Shown one piece after another: positions 9,203-17,712 of a stretch of 64,000 nt of DNA (position 1 is the stretch's first letter; the number at the start of each line of letters is the position of its first letter). The DNA lies in assembly GCF_029318685.1 (NCBI RefSeq), contig NZ_CP119677.1:620001-684000 (forward strand). The letters run 5' to 3'. The position numbers and the translations under genes are program-made. Origin of the DNA: Ruminiclostridium papyrosolvens DSM 2782 (GTDB lineage: Bacteria; Bacillota; Clostridia; Acetivibrionales; DSM-1351). The notes under the pieces were generated by a model that made no database searches, was not told where the DNA came from, and saw only the letters and a list, made by a program, of their open reading frames with translations.

Positions 9203-9403
9203 TTAAGCAAGATAAACATTAGTTGCTTGAAGACCACGTTGACCTTTTTCGATATCAAAGTTCACTCTTTGACCTTCATCCAAGCTTTTGTATCCACTTG
9301 ACTGGATTGAAGAAAAATGAACGAATACATCTTCTCCACCATCCACGGTAATAAACCCAAATCCTTTTTCTGCGTTAAACCATTTTACTATACCAGTATT
9401 CAT
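9203..9403 (-). CDS. Cold-shock protein (CspA family)
   Basis: A 66-residue single cold-shock domain, the full family length. It begins '[18 protein letters not shown]' (RNP1 'KGFGFI') and has RNP2 'VFVHFSSI'. It binds single-stranded RNA and DNA as an RNA chaperone in the cytoplasm. The start has a GGAGG site 7-8 bases upstream; longer in-frame extensions toward 9487 would run through a hairpin and are not real. The gene has a strong promoter at 9533-9561, so the transcript would carry a leader of about 120 bases containing a 25-bp hairpin. Confidence 0.96.
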   Translation of the reverse strand: MNTGIVKWFNAEKGFGFITVDGGEDVFVHFSSIQSSGYKSLDEGQRVNFDIEKGQRGLQATNVYLA

Positions 9404-9449
9404 GTTGGTACCTCCATAAATTATATTATATTTCGTTGCAAAAACAAAA

Positions 9450-9503
9450 GCACATACTTTTGTAAACGATTTTAATGTTAAAATCATTTACAAAAATATG
9501 TGC
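9450..9503 (-). promoter_or_regulatory. 25-bp hairpin in the cold-shock mRNA leader
   Basis: Two 25-base arms (9450-9474 and 9479-9503) are separated by 4 bases. The only two departures from perfect pairing are G-U pairs in RNA made from the minus strand and would be A-C mismatches in RNA from the plus strand. So the structure fits the csp transcript. It lies between the promoter at 9533-9561 and the ribosome site near 9410. Long structured leaders control other csp mRNAs by temperature. Confidence 0.75.
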
Positions 9504-9532
9504 AAATAATCATCGCTTTTAAATACTTTTCC

Positions 9533-9561
9533 ATTTTAGCACATATATAATAATGTGTCAA
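9533..9561 (-). promoter_or_regulatory. Promoter of the cold-shock gene
   Basis: On the minus strand TTGACA (9556-9561) and TAAAAT (9533-9538) are separated by exactly 17 bases, a near-consensus housekeeping sigma promoter. The start point would be near 9526. Confidence 0.8.
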
Positions 9562-9844
9562 ATAATCTAACAAGTTATAGGTAATTCAATAATTATTTCT
9601 GAGAAGGTCGATTATGAAGAGATTACAGGATTAGCCTGACGTTTATATGTATAGTCAACGATTGGGATCTGGAAACAGAGCAAAAATGACTTGAATAATC
9701 CATCGTGCTTATGCTGAATAATATTTTGAATTTGAACAAGTTAATAAAATAATGTAGTATTATTATAAAAGCTGGATTGTCTAGGGTAATATACAAATAA
9801 GGAACTCTTATAGCAGTAAAAATATAGCTTTAAAAGGGAGCAAA

Positions 9845-10588
9845 ATGAAAAATTATAAAATAATAGTCCAATACGATGGAAGCAAATATAAGGGTTGGCA
9901 AAAGCTCAAAGATAGTGACCTTTCAATTCAGGGAAAGATTGAAACAGTGCTTTCGAAGATGTCTGGAGAAGAAATCCAAGTAATTGGGTGTGGAAGGACA
10001 GATGCTGGCACTCATGCTGAGAACTACGTGGCAAATTTTCATACAAATTCAAGGATGTCGCCCAAACTAATATTAAATCATCTATACGAATTCTTGCCTC
10101 AGGACATTGTTGTAAGGTCAGTTGAGGAGGTAGATGAAAGATTCCATGCGCAGCACAATGCGAAAGCAAAAACTTATGTATATAGTATTACTAAGGGAAA
10201 ATTCAGAAATGTATTCAATAGAAAATATTCATTTCACTCAGAAGAGAAGCTTGATCTTGTTCAAATGAAAAATGCGGCTGAATATTTAATTGGAACTCAT
10301 GATTTTCAGAGCTTTACCAGTTTAAAAGAGGGCTCGAAATCCACTATAAGAACTATAAATTCCTTAGATATTATTGAAAATGGCATGGTAATTGAGATTA
10401 TAATAAATGGTAATGATTTCTTGCTGCACATGGCAAGGTTGGTTGTTGGGGCTCTTCTGGAGGTAGGGAAAAATAAGATAAAAGCCATAGACGTTCAAAA
10501 AATATTAAATGAAAAAAAACGCACAGAAGCTGTACCAATGGCTCAGCCAAAGGGTCTTTGCTTAAGAGACGTTAAATACAGCTTTTAA
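9845..10588 (+). CDS. truA: tRNA pseudouridine(38-40) synthase TruA
   Basis: A 247-residue TruA, normal length. It isomerises uridines 38-40 in tRNA anticodon arms. The catalytic aspartate is Asp53 in 'GCGRTDAGTHA', with the N-terminal 'YDGSKYKGWQ' and the C-terminal 'NDFLLHMARLVVGALLEVG' motif of the family. The start has an AAAGGGAG site 5 bases before ATG. It is followed on the same strand by a second tRNA-modifying enzyme. Confidence 0.96.
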   Translation: MKNYKIIVQYDGSKYKGWQKLKDSDLSIQGKIETVLSKMSGEEIQVIGCGRTDAGTHAENYVANFHTNSRMSPKLILNHLYEFLPQDIVVRSVEEVDERFHAQHNAKAKTYVYSITKGKFRNVFNRKYSFHSEEKLDLVQMKNAAEYLIGTHDFQSFTSLKEGSKSTIRTINSLDIIENGMVIEIIINGNDFLLHMARLVVGALLEVGKNKIKAIDVQKILNEKKRTEAVPMAQPKGLCLRDVKYSF

Positions 10589-10661
10589 TTGAAGTAAATC
10601 CTATGCAGGTTATGGCTTAAATTACTATATAAACTATTTGGGGATAAGGAAAATGTGATAT

Positions 10662-11360
10662 ATGTTAATACCATCATATCTTGTGAACGAGCAGTTTGAT
10701 GATCGATATTTTGATGTAGTTAATGCGCTGGACGAAGCACAGCAGATTTATTTCAGGAATAATAATCTTATTGAACGGATTATTATGGGGATAGAATCGA
10801 AAACCCCTTTTATAATTGGTGAAACAGGTTTTGGCGCTGGACGCGTGGTACTTTCACTTATGGAATTTATGGAGAAGAGCGGTTTGAAAAATGTTTCTAT
10901 AGAATATAATTCAGTTGAATTGTATCCCTTGAGTCCTGAGAGAATGCTAGATATCCTAAACGGATTTAAAGATCGGGTCGGTGAGGGGATTCATACACTT
11001 GTGGAAGCATATCGGAGTATTGATATCTCGGTATCCGGCTGGCACTCAATGAAAATACAGCAATCATTTGGAACGCTTGAGATTAATCTTTGGATAGGTG
11101 AAGCCCTTGAAATGGTGAATGCCTTGGAAAAGCTCTGCGACGTCTGGTTTCTTGATGGGCACAGTCCCAAAAAAAATCCTTCAATATGGCGCCCGGAGTT
11201 GCTTATGGAGATTGGGGAAAAAACAAAAACTGGAGGCACCTGTGCCACCTTTACTGTAGCAGGTGCTGTGAAAAGTGCCCTCATATCCGCAGGTTTTACA
11301 CTTAAGAAACTTCCCGGGTGCGGTGGCAAAAATGAAGTTCTGCACGGAGTAAAAGGTTGA
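10662..11360 (+). CDS. mnmD: MnmD-like tRNA wobble-uridine methyltransferase
   Basis: A 232-residue SAM-dependent methyltransferase of the DUF752 type, equivalent to the N-terminal half of bifunctional MnmC. Motifs are 'GETGFGAGRVVLSL' (SAM-binding loop), 'DVWFLDGHSPKKNPSIW' and 'GGTCATFTVAGAVKSAL' followed by 'GFTLKKLPGCGGKNEVL', the usual end. It would methylate the nm5 group on U34 of tRNA to mnm5. The FAD oxidase half of MnmC is absent, as in other stand-alone MnmD proteins. Located 73 bases after truA. Confidence 0.85.
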   Translation: MLIPSYLVNEQFDDRYFDVVNALDEAQQIYFRNNNLIERIIMGIESKTPFIIGETGFGAGRVVLSLMEFMEKSGLKNVSIEYNSVELYPLSPERMLDILNGFKDRVGEGIHTLVEAYRSIDISVSGWHSMKIQQSFGTLEINLWIGEALEMVNALEKLCDVWFLDGHSPKKNPSIWRPELLMEIGEKTKTGGTCATFTVAGAVKSALISAGFTLKKLPGCGGKNEVLHGVKG

Positions 11361-11497
11361 GTTGGAAGTTGTTCATTATTAAGGTAAAAACTTAATAACA
11401 TTGTGAAATATATGTTATAGCAGCACAAAAACAAGAAAAGGCAACTAATGATATGAATGTAAATTCTGGTACAAGGGTAATCATAAAAGGAGAAAAA

Positions 11498-12742
11498 ATG
11501 TTATTTGATGAATTAAATCTCATTTCGCCAATTCAGAAGGCACTAATGGCGGAAGGATATACTGCACCTACCGATATACAGAAACAGACTATTCCGCTCC
11601 TGCTTGAAGGAAAAGATCTGGTCGGGTGTGCTCAGACCGGAACAGGAAAGACAGCGGCATTTGCTATTCCCATACTGCAAATGCTTTCTGTAGAACAAAG
11701 GGATTCAAAAGAACTTAGAAGGATTAAGGCCTTAATATTAACTCCGACACGCGAGTTGGCAGTCCAAATTGGAGAAAGTTTCACAGTTTACGGACAATAT
11801 TTAGGTCTTAAAAATAGCGTGATTTTTGGGGGAGTGTCACAGAAGCCTCAGACAGATGCTTTAGAAGAAGGAGTAGATATTCTGATTGCAACTCCCGGCA
11901 GATTACTTGATTTAATTAATCAGAAATATATAAACCTTCATCATATAAAGTTCTTTGTGCTTGATGAGGCAGACCGCATGCTTGATATGGGGCTTGTGGC
12001 TGACGTAAAAAGAATCATATCACACTTGCCTAAAATAAGGCAAACGATGTTATTTTCTGCAACCATGCCGCCGGATGTTTCAAAGCTGATAGACTCTATA
12101 TTAACGGATCCTGTAAAAGTGGCAGTTACTCCTATTTCATCGACAGTTGACATTATTGAGCAAGCAGTATATTTTGTAGGGAAAAAAGACAAGAAACTAC
12201 TACTTACTCAACTTTTAAAAAACAAATCCATAACTTCTGCACTGGTGTTTTCACGAACAAAACATGGAGCTGATAAAATTGTAAAAGAACTTGCTAAAGT
12301 AAGGATACATGCGGAGGCTATTCACGGGAATAAGTCACAGGGAGCACGACAAAGGGCACTAAATAATTTTAAAGACAAAAAGACAAGGGTCTTAGTAGCG
12401 ACGGACATAGCTGCCAGGGGAATTGATGTGGAAGGATTGTCATATGTAATTAATTATGACTTGCCTAATATACCTGAAACGTATGTTCATCGGATTGGAC
12501 GTACCGGAAGAGCTGGATTAGGTGGAGTAGCACTTTCTTTTTGTGATGCGGATGAAAAGCCATATCTGAAAGATATTGAAAAACTCATATCCAAGTCAAT
12601 ACCTGTAATTGAAGACCACCCTTATACCTTAACTATAACGGAACCGGCAGAACATAAGGATAAAACAAGGAAAGCTGTTGGCGGAAAACCAGACCCAAAT
12701 GGCTATTTCAGGAGTAACAGAAGAAAGTCACCAAAAAAATAA
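11498..12742 (+). CDS. DEAD-box RNA helicase (RhlE-like)
   Basis: A 414-residue ATP-dependent RNA helicase. The ATG at 11498 is chosen because AAAAGGAG lies 5-6 bases upstream and the Q motif follows at once; a start at 11453 would add 15 non-homologous residues. Motifs in order: Q motif 'GYTAPTDIQKQTIP', Walker A 'AQTGTGKT', 'PTRELA', 'DEAD' in 'VLDEADRMLD', 'SAT', 'ATDIAARGIDV' and 'HRIGRTGRAG'. A short basic tail follows ('NRRKSPKK'). It unwinds RNA in ribosome assembly or at low temperature, fitting the cold-shock gene nearby, though they are on opposite strands. Confidence 0.95.
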   Translation: MLFDELNLISPIQKALMAEGYTAPTDIQKQTIPLLLEGKDLVGCAQTGTGKTAAFAIPILQMLSVEQRDSKELRRIKALILTPTRELAVQIGESFTVYGQYLGLKNSVIFGGVSQKPQTDALEEGVDILIATPGRLLDLINQKYINLHHIKFFVLDEADRMLDMGLVADVKRIISHLPKIRQTMLFSATMPPDVSKLIDSILTDPVKVAVTPISSTVDIIEQAVYFVGKKDKKLLLTQLLKNKSITSALVFSRTKHGADKIVKELAKVRIHAEAIHGNKSQGARQRALNNFKDKKTRVLVATDIAARGIDVEGLSYVINYDLPNIPETYVHRIGRTGRAGLGGVALSFCDADEKPYLKDIEKLISKSIPVIEDHPYTLTITEPAEHKDKTRKAVGGKPDPNGYFRSNRRKSPKK

Positions 12743-12802
12743 ATATTAATAATGAATCCTTTTCGTATGTCCACTAACAAGGTGTTATAGAGTAAAATGT
12801 AA

Positions 12803-12834
12803 AAGCATGAAAGACAAGGTATTCTTTCATGCTT
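12803..12834. terminator. Terminator between convergent genes
   Basis: A perfect 12-bp inverted repeat with an 8-base loop lies between the converging helicase and AraC genes. A/T tracts flank it only weakly, but the position suits a two-way terminator. Confidence 0.65.
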
Positions 12835-12860
12835 AGTTTATTACATTTAAATAAAAGCTT

Positions 12861-13763
12861 TCACAATTTGTATTTTGCTTTTGTGAAACCGAATCTTTCA
12901 CGAAAATTTGCAGGAGTCATATTAACATGTTTTTTAAAAAGCTTATGGAAGTATGTTATGTTGTTTATGCCACACATAATACTTATATCAGATATTTTCA
13001 TATTCGTTGTAGTCAATAATCTTTTTGCGGTATTCATCCTGCTTTGAATAATATAATCAAATGGTGATAGTCCGATTATGCTTTTGAATATCTTACAATA
13101 GAAATTTTTACTAACTCCACATCTTTCGGCAAGATCTAACAAGGTTAAATCCTTATGTAGGTTGTTATCTATGTACTTTTTTGAAGACTTTATTATTTCA
13201 TAATTATTTTCAAAAGACCGTGTATTGATTCTTTTAATAGTGTTTTCGGGGGATACAAGTAAGAGATTTAATATGTTCATAAGGTGCGCTTTCAAAATCA
13301 ACTGGCAATTCTGCTGATTTTTGATAAACTCATTGAATACGGATTTGAATAAGTACTCAATCTCATAATTAAAAGTTGTAAGTTTATAAGGCACGTCTTT
13401 GAAAAATCCAATATTGGAAAGCATTTCTTTTTCATTTGTAATCCAGTAAGGGGAAGAGCTTGCGTAAATACCTTTTCTGGATATATCATAAAAAGCGTCA
13501 AACATAATGACAATAAAATAATAGCCAGAATATCCTTCAACTATTGTGCCGGGCTCTCTTAAAAACACATCTCCTTTTGAGGCTTTAGCAGTTTCACCGT
13601 TGGTAATAATAGTTCCATTTCCTCCTGTAATTAGTTCAAGCTCATAGAACTTGACAACTCTCTCTTCAAAATGGGTTTCTACAGGATAGGGGACATTTTT
13701 TTCGTTGATGCAATAAACCTCAATAATATAGGGATTAAATATTGATTGATTGTCATTAATCAT
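12861..13763 (-). CDS. AraC-family transcriptional regulator
   Basis: A 300-residue one-component regulator: an N-terminal cupin-like ligand-binding domain (about 20-160, 'EDR'-poor, with 'KGDVFLREPGTIV') and a C-terminal AraC HTH (about 195-295) ending 'VNMTPANFRERFGFTKA'. The start has a GGAAG site 5-6 bases upstream. It is transcribed away from the GH5-dockerin gene at 14051 with 287 bases between the start codons, so it probably controls that gene. The ligand is unknown; a short beta-glucan oligosaccharide is a guess. Confidence 0.92.
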   Translation of the reverse strand: MINDNQSIFNPYIIEVYCINEKNVPYPVETHFEERVVKFYELELITGGNGTIITNGETAKASKGDVFLREPGTIVEGYSGYYFIVIMFDAFYDISRKGIYASSSPYWITNEKEMLSNIGFFKDVPYKLTTFNYEIEYLFKSVFNEFIKNQQNCQLILKAHLMNILNLLLVSPENTIKRINTRSFENNYEIIKSSKKYIDNNLHKDLTLLDLAERCGVSKNFYCKIFKSIIGLSPFDYIIQSRMNTAKRLLTTTNMKISDISIMCGINNITYFHKLFKKHVNMTPANFRERFGFTKAKYKL

Positions 13764-14050
13764 ACTATCTTCCTTATCAGGTTTTAAATAGTACTAATTT
13801 TTATTCTTTGATAATGTTAAAAAGCACTTTCTTTGTTCTACGTCTCCATGCTTCTTAAAATTAAATAATGTATGAGACAATTTCTGATATTAATATAATC
13901 ATAACACATATAGGTACTTCTGTGGTATAAGAATTTTTAATAATTGAGTAATATATTACAATTGAGTGCTATGTTAGAATTGCATTCAAAGTTGTCAGTT
14001 TATATAATTAAATTAGATAATTTGTAAAATTAATACAGGGGGGATTATTA
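13764..14050. other. Divergent intergenic region, AraC / GH5
   Basis: AT-rich region shared by two divergent genes. A plausible promoter for the GH5 gene is listed separately. I found no clear inverted repeat for the regulator. Confidence 0.4.
13992..14021 (+). promoter_or_regulatory. Possible promoter of the GH5 gene
   Basis: TTGTCA (13992-13997), an 18-base spacer and GATAAT (14016-14021), giving a short leader before a GGGGGG ribosome site and ATG 14051. Moderate match only. Confidence 0.45.
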
Positions 14051-15793
14051 ATGAAAAAGATATTAGCACTGATTATATCGTGCAGTATTATTATGAGCTT
14101 GTTACCTATGTCTGTCTATAGCGCTACCAGTTCTCAGGATATGGTAAAAAAGATGGGAATAGGAATGAACCTTGGAAATACGTTCGACGCACCAACGGAA
14201 GGTTCTTGGTCAAAGGCAGCTCAGGAGTACTATTTTGATGATTTTAAACAGGCTGGTTTCAAGCATGTTAGAATTCCAATTCGTTGGGATCAGCATACAC
14301 AAGCAAACAGTCCTTATACTATTGACAGCAACTTCTTAGACAGAATTGAAAAAGTAGTAGATTGGTCACTTTCCCGTGGATTTGTGACGGTAATTAATTC
14401 TCATCATGATACTTGGCTTATGGATAACTATAGTCAGAATATCGGCCGGTTTGAAAAAATATGGGAACAAATTGCACAACGTTTTAAAGGCAAGTCTGAA
14501 AATCTGGTTTTTGAGATATTAAATGAGCCACATGGTAATATAACAGATAGCCAGATAAACGATATGAACAAAAGAATTTTAAATATAATAAGAAAGACTA
14601 ATCCCACTAGAAATGTAATTATTGGAGCAGGTTTCTGGAATAGCTATAATTCATTAAGCCAGTTAGAAATTCCAAACGATCAAAATCTTATAGCAACTTT
14701 TCACTATTATGACCCATACTCTTTCACTCACCAGTGGCAGGGTACATGGGGAACCAAAAATGATATGGATGCCATAGCAATGGTTTTTAACAAGGTAAAA
14801 AAATGGTCTGATAAAAATAACATACCTGTATATCTTGGAGAATATGGTGTAATGGGACATTCAGATAGAACATCTGCTGTAAAATGGTTTGATTTTGTAA
14901 GTGATCAGGCTACAGCAAATGGATTCTCTTGTGGAGCTTGGGATAATGGAGTATTTGGCTCTGTTGACAATGATATGGCATTTTACAATAGAGATACCAG
15001 ACAGTTTGATAAGGAAATCTTAAATTCAATATTAACTACCGGGACCACCTATAATTGGACTCCTTCACCTGAAACAGATCCAGATCCTCCTCATACACCC
15101 GCAACACCGGCTTACGGGGAACAGCTTATTGAAAATTTCGAAGGTGCTATGCAGTGGTCGGCATATTCCGGTGTTGATGCTACTGCATCATGTAAGATCT
15201 CCAGTGGCAAATCAAATAACGGTATGGAAATAAAATATGCAGGTTCATCAAATGGATACTGGGGTGTTGTAGACAATGGACATAGAAATCAGGATTGGGA
15301 AAAATGGCAAAAAATATCCTTTGATATAAAATCCTCAAATACAAATGAAGTTAGACTGCTTATAGCTGAAAAAAGTAAGATTGAAGGAGAGGATGGAGAA
15401 CACTGGACTTATGTCATAAAACCTAGTACTTCTTGGACTACGATTGAGATTCCATTTTCATCTTTCACAAAAAGAATGGATTATCAGCCATCTGCACAAG
15501 ATAGCAGTGAAACTTTTGACTTATACAAAGTAGGTTCCTTGCATTTTATGTATAATAACGGTAATTCAGGTACTCTAAATATTGACAATATTAAGTTGAT
15601 TGGCCTACCCGAAGGAAAAATTGGAGATGTAAATGAAGATGGCAATGTTGATTCAATAGATTCTGCATTGTTAAAAAAATACTTGCTGGACCCATCTATT
15701 AGCATTAATAAAGTGAATGCAGACATTAATTTGGATGGAGAAATCAATGCCATTGACTTTGCAAAGCTGAAAATGATGCTACTTGGAAAATAA
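14051..15793 (+). CDS. Cellulosomal endoglucanase (GH5-CBM11-dockerin)
   Basis: A secreted endo-beta-glucanase of 580 residues. A signal peptide (about 1-26, cleaved after 'VYSA') precedes a GH5 catalytic domain (about 27-345) that begins '[14 protein letters not shown]', the pattern of GH5 subfamily 4. Catalytic acid Glu159 lies in 'FEILNEPHG' and nucleophile Glu264 in 'YLGEYGVMG'. A Pro-rich linker ('[13 protein letters not shown]') leads to a CBM11 (about 360-515, e.g. 'GYWGVV', '[11 protein letters not shown]', 'SLHFMYNN'), which strongly resembles the CBM11 of C. thermocellum CelH and binds mixed-linked beta-glucan. The C-terminal type I dockerin (about 520-580) has two repeats starting '[14 protein letters not shown]' and '[14 protein letters not shown]'. 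Probable substrates are lichenan, barley beta-glucan and cellulose. Confidence 0.95.
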   Translation: MKKILALIISCSIIMSLLPMSVYSATSSQDMVKKMGIGMNLGNTFDAPTEGSWSKAAQEYYFDDFKQAGFKHVRIPIRWDQHTQANSPYTIDSNFLDRIEKVVDWSLSRGFVTVINSHHDTWLMDNYSQNIGRFEKIWEQIAQRFKGKSENLVFEILNEPHGNITDSQINDMNKRILNIIRKTNPTRNVIIGAGFWNSYNSLSQLEIPNDQNLIATFHYYDPYSFTHQWQGTWGTKNDMDAIAMVFNKVKKWSDKNNIPVYLGEYGVMGHSDRTSAVKWFDFVSDQATANGFSCGAWDNGVFGSVDNDMAFYNRDTRQFDKEILNSILTTGTTYNWTPSPETDPDPPHTPATPAYGEQLIENFEGAMQWSAYSGVDATASCKISSGKSNNGMEIKYAGSSNGYWGVVDNGHRNQDWEKWQKISFDIKSSNTNEVRLLIAEKSKIEGEDGEHWTYVIKPSTSWTTIEIPFSSFTKRMDYQPSAQDSSETFDLYKVGSLHFMYNNGNSGTLNIDNIKLIGLPEGKIGDVNEDGNVDSIDSALLKKYLLDPSISINKVNADINLDGEINAIDFAKLKMMLLGK

Positions 15794-15844
15794 TATCATA
15801 AGCATATTTTTATAATTTAATTATGTAAGGTACTCAAGGGTACT

Positions 15845-15884
15845 AAAAAAGTCGTAGGTATAGCAAATAACCTACGACTTTTTT
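15845..15884 (+). terminator. Terminator of the GH5 gene
   Basis: A perfect 15-bp stem with a 10-base loop; the 3' arm runs into a T-tract. Strong intrinsic terminator, 52 bases after the stop codon. Confidence 0.85.
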
Positions 15885-16030
15885 ATGCGTTGTGTGTCCA
15901 GCCAAGCTTGGTCACTGATGAAAATATTGTATACCAGAACAAATGCAAAAGTTAACTTTCATATTCAAGGATGGTCTGAAACTGGAATGGATAATATAAA
16001 CAAAAGTACTTATAAAAATCCAAAAAAATA
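15885..16030. other. Short region without a gene
   Basis: Nothing recognised between the GH5 terminator and the NAD operon promoter. Confidence 0.4.
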
Positions 16031-16086
16031 TTGACAAGAAAATATAAATAGTATTATACTGATATTATCAAATTAATAATATCAGT
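16031..16086 (+). promoter_or_regulatory. Promoter and palindromic operator of the NAD salvage operon
   Basis: TTGACA (16031-16036), an 18-base spacer and TATACT (16055-16060) form a strong promoter. A perfect 11-base inverted repeat with a 7-base centre (16058-16068 and 16076-16086, arms ACTGATATTAT) begins inside the -10 box and covers the start region. This is where a repressor would bind. The first gene encodes an NrtR-type regulator, so autoregulation by NrtR is the simplest reading. Confidence 0.7.
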
Positions 16087-16114
16087 CAATAAATAACAAA
16101 TTGAGGGTGATGTA

Positions 16115-17026
16115 ATGCAGGATAATATATTAAAAAATAAATTGGGTCTTACCGAAGAACAGTTTTTGGCAACATATGATGCAAGTAATTTTGAGAGACC
16201 TTCGGTGACAGTGGATATGCTGATTTTTACAGTAACTGATGAGGAAAAGAAAAGCTACAGGAAACTTCCTGAAAAAGTCTTAAGACTATTGATGATAAAA
16301 AGGGGTGACCACCCATATATTGGACAATGGGCTCTTCCCGGCGGATTTGCACAAATGGATGAAAGCTTGGATGAAGCAGCTTTAAGGGAATTAAAAGAGG
16401 AAACAAACATTGATAAAATATATATGGAGCAGCTTTATACATGGGGAGATGTGGGCAGAGATCCACGTACAAGAGTAATAAGCACTTCATACATGTCCTT
16501 GGTTGAATGTTCAACACTTGATATCAAGGCGAGTGACGATGCAGATGATGCAAAGTGGTTTACGGTTTCCTGTAGGTTATATTAAGAACAAAAGACAATA
16601 ACTGAAAATGGACATGTTTTGAAAAGACTGTTTAAACTGAGTTTATCCAATGATGAAAATAACCTATCTGCAATAGTGAGAATTATAAAGACTGTTGAGG
16701 GTAGGGTAACAAAAGTAGAAAGAGAAGTGGTTGAATCAAACGGAATAGCTTTTGACCATGCAAAAGTTATTGAATATGCGATTGAAAGATTACGCAGCAA
16801 AATTGAGTACACGGATATCGCATTTAATCTTATGCCGGAGTTATTTACTCTTACAGAGCTTCAGCAGGTGTATGAAGTTATTCTTGATACCGAACTGTTA
16901 AAAGCAAATTTCAGAAGAAAGACAGCCGATATGGTTATTGAAACAAATGAGTTTACAAAGGATGCAGGTCATAGGCCTTCAAAATTATTCAGGTTTAACC
17001 CGAACTGGAGTAGAGAAGCAGAGTAA
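16115..17026 (+). pseudogene. nrtR: NrtR NAD regulator, interrupted by an in-frame TAA
   Basis: NrtR joins a Nudix domain, which senses ADP-ribose, to a winged HTH that represses NAD biosynthesis genes. Here the Nudix part (156 codons, with a nearly canonical Nudix box 'GGFAQMDESLDEAALRELKE' then 'ETNI') stops at a TAA at 16583-16585. The same reading frame continues without any shift for 147 codons to 17026, encoding the typical NrtR C-terminal part ('GIAFDHAKVIEYAIERLR', 'LFTLTELQQVYE', 'LKANFRRK'). One base change (for example CAA to TAA) explains the break. A TTG at 16619 could restart the HTH half separately. Called a pseudogene, but separate or read-through products cannot be excluded. 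Upstream of pncA-pncB. Confidence 0.85.
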
Positions 17027-17040
17027 AAGGAGAAATTAAT

Positions 17041-17712
17041 ATGAAAATGATAAATAAAAATGAGTTTATAGAAAGTAGTGTTGAAACTCTTGGGGAAATC
17101 TTTGACATACTGGCAAAGCTCCCGGCTATTCAATTTAAAGACTTACAGGGTAAGCAAACTGCCCTTGTTATAGTCGATATGATAAATGGTTTTGTCAGGG
17201 AAGGGGCGTTAAAAAGCCCGAGAGTGGAAGGCTTGATACCTGAAATAGAGAAATTGTCAAAGACTTGCGATGAATTACACATTACAAAGCTTGCTTTCGC
17301 AGACTGCCACACAATAGCATCACCGGAATTTGATGCTTATCCGGCACACTGTATGATTGGTACCAGCGAAGGAGAAATGGTTGATGAGCTCAGGGAACTC
17401 GGAGGTTATACGCTCATTCCTAAAAACTCTACCAATGGTTTTCAAGAAGCGGTATTTCAGCAATGGCTTAAGGAAAACGAACACATAAATACTTTTGTAA
17501 TTACCGGTGACTGTACCGATATATGTGTACAGCAATTCGCAGTAACACTAAAGACCTGGTTTAATATGCAGAATAAGAAAGTAAGGATTATTGTGCCTAT
17601 AAATACGGTTGACACTTATGATTTAGACCTGCATAACGGGGATCTGATGAATGTAATGGCACTATATAACATGATGATTAATGGAATAGAAGTGGTTCAA
17701 GGGGTGGAATAA
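17041..17712 (+). CDS. pncA: Nicotinamidase (isochorismatase family)
   Basis: A 223-residue amidohydrolase that converts nicotinamide to nicotinate in NAD salvage. The catalytic Asp46 lies in 'VIVDMINGF', the metal-site segment is 'FADCHTIASPEFDAYPAHC', and the nucleophile is Cys162 in 'TGDCTDICVQQF'. The start has an AAAGGAG site 8-9 bases upstream and 14 bases separate it from the NrtR frame. The next gene, pncB, starts on the base after its stop codon, so product and substrate enzymes are translationally coupled. Confidence 0.92.
   Translation: MKMINKNEFIESSVETLGEIFDILAKLPAIQFKDLQGKQTALVIVDMINGFVREGALKSPRVEGLIPEIEKLSKTCDELHITKLAFADCHTIASPEFDAYPAHCMIGTSEGEMVDELRELGGYTLIPKNSTNGFQEAVFQQWLKENEHINTFVITGDCTDICVQQFAVTLKTWFNMQNKKVRIIVPINTVDTYDLDLHNGDLMNVMALYNMMINGIEVVQGVE

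Noticed and set aside
9404-9487. N-terminal extension of the cold-shock protein to 9487
   Set aside because: The extension would be translated through one arm of the leader hairpin, and the ATG at 9403 has its own GGAGG site and gives the exact family length.
10991-11434. Minus-strand 147-codon frame opposite the MnmD-like gene
   Set aside because: It is a shadow of the conserved methyltransferase frame, with no supporting signals.
12829-13047. Plus-strand 72-codon frame near the AraC gene
   Set aside because: It is antisense to the conserved HTH of the AraC regulator and begins inside the terminator hairpin.
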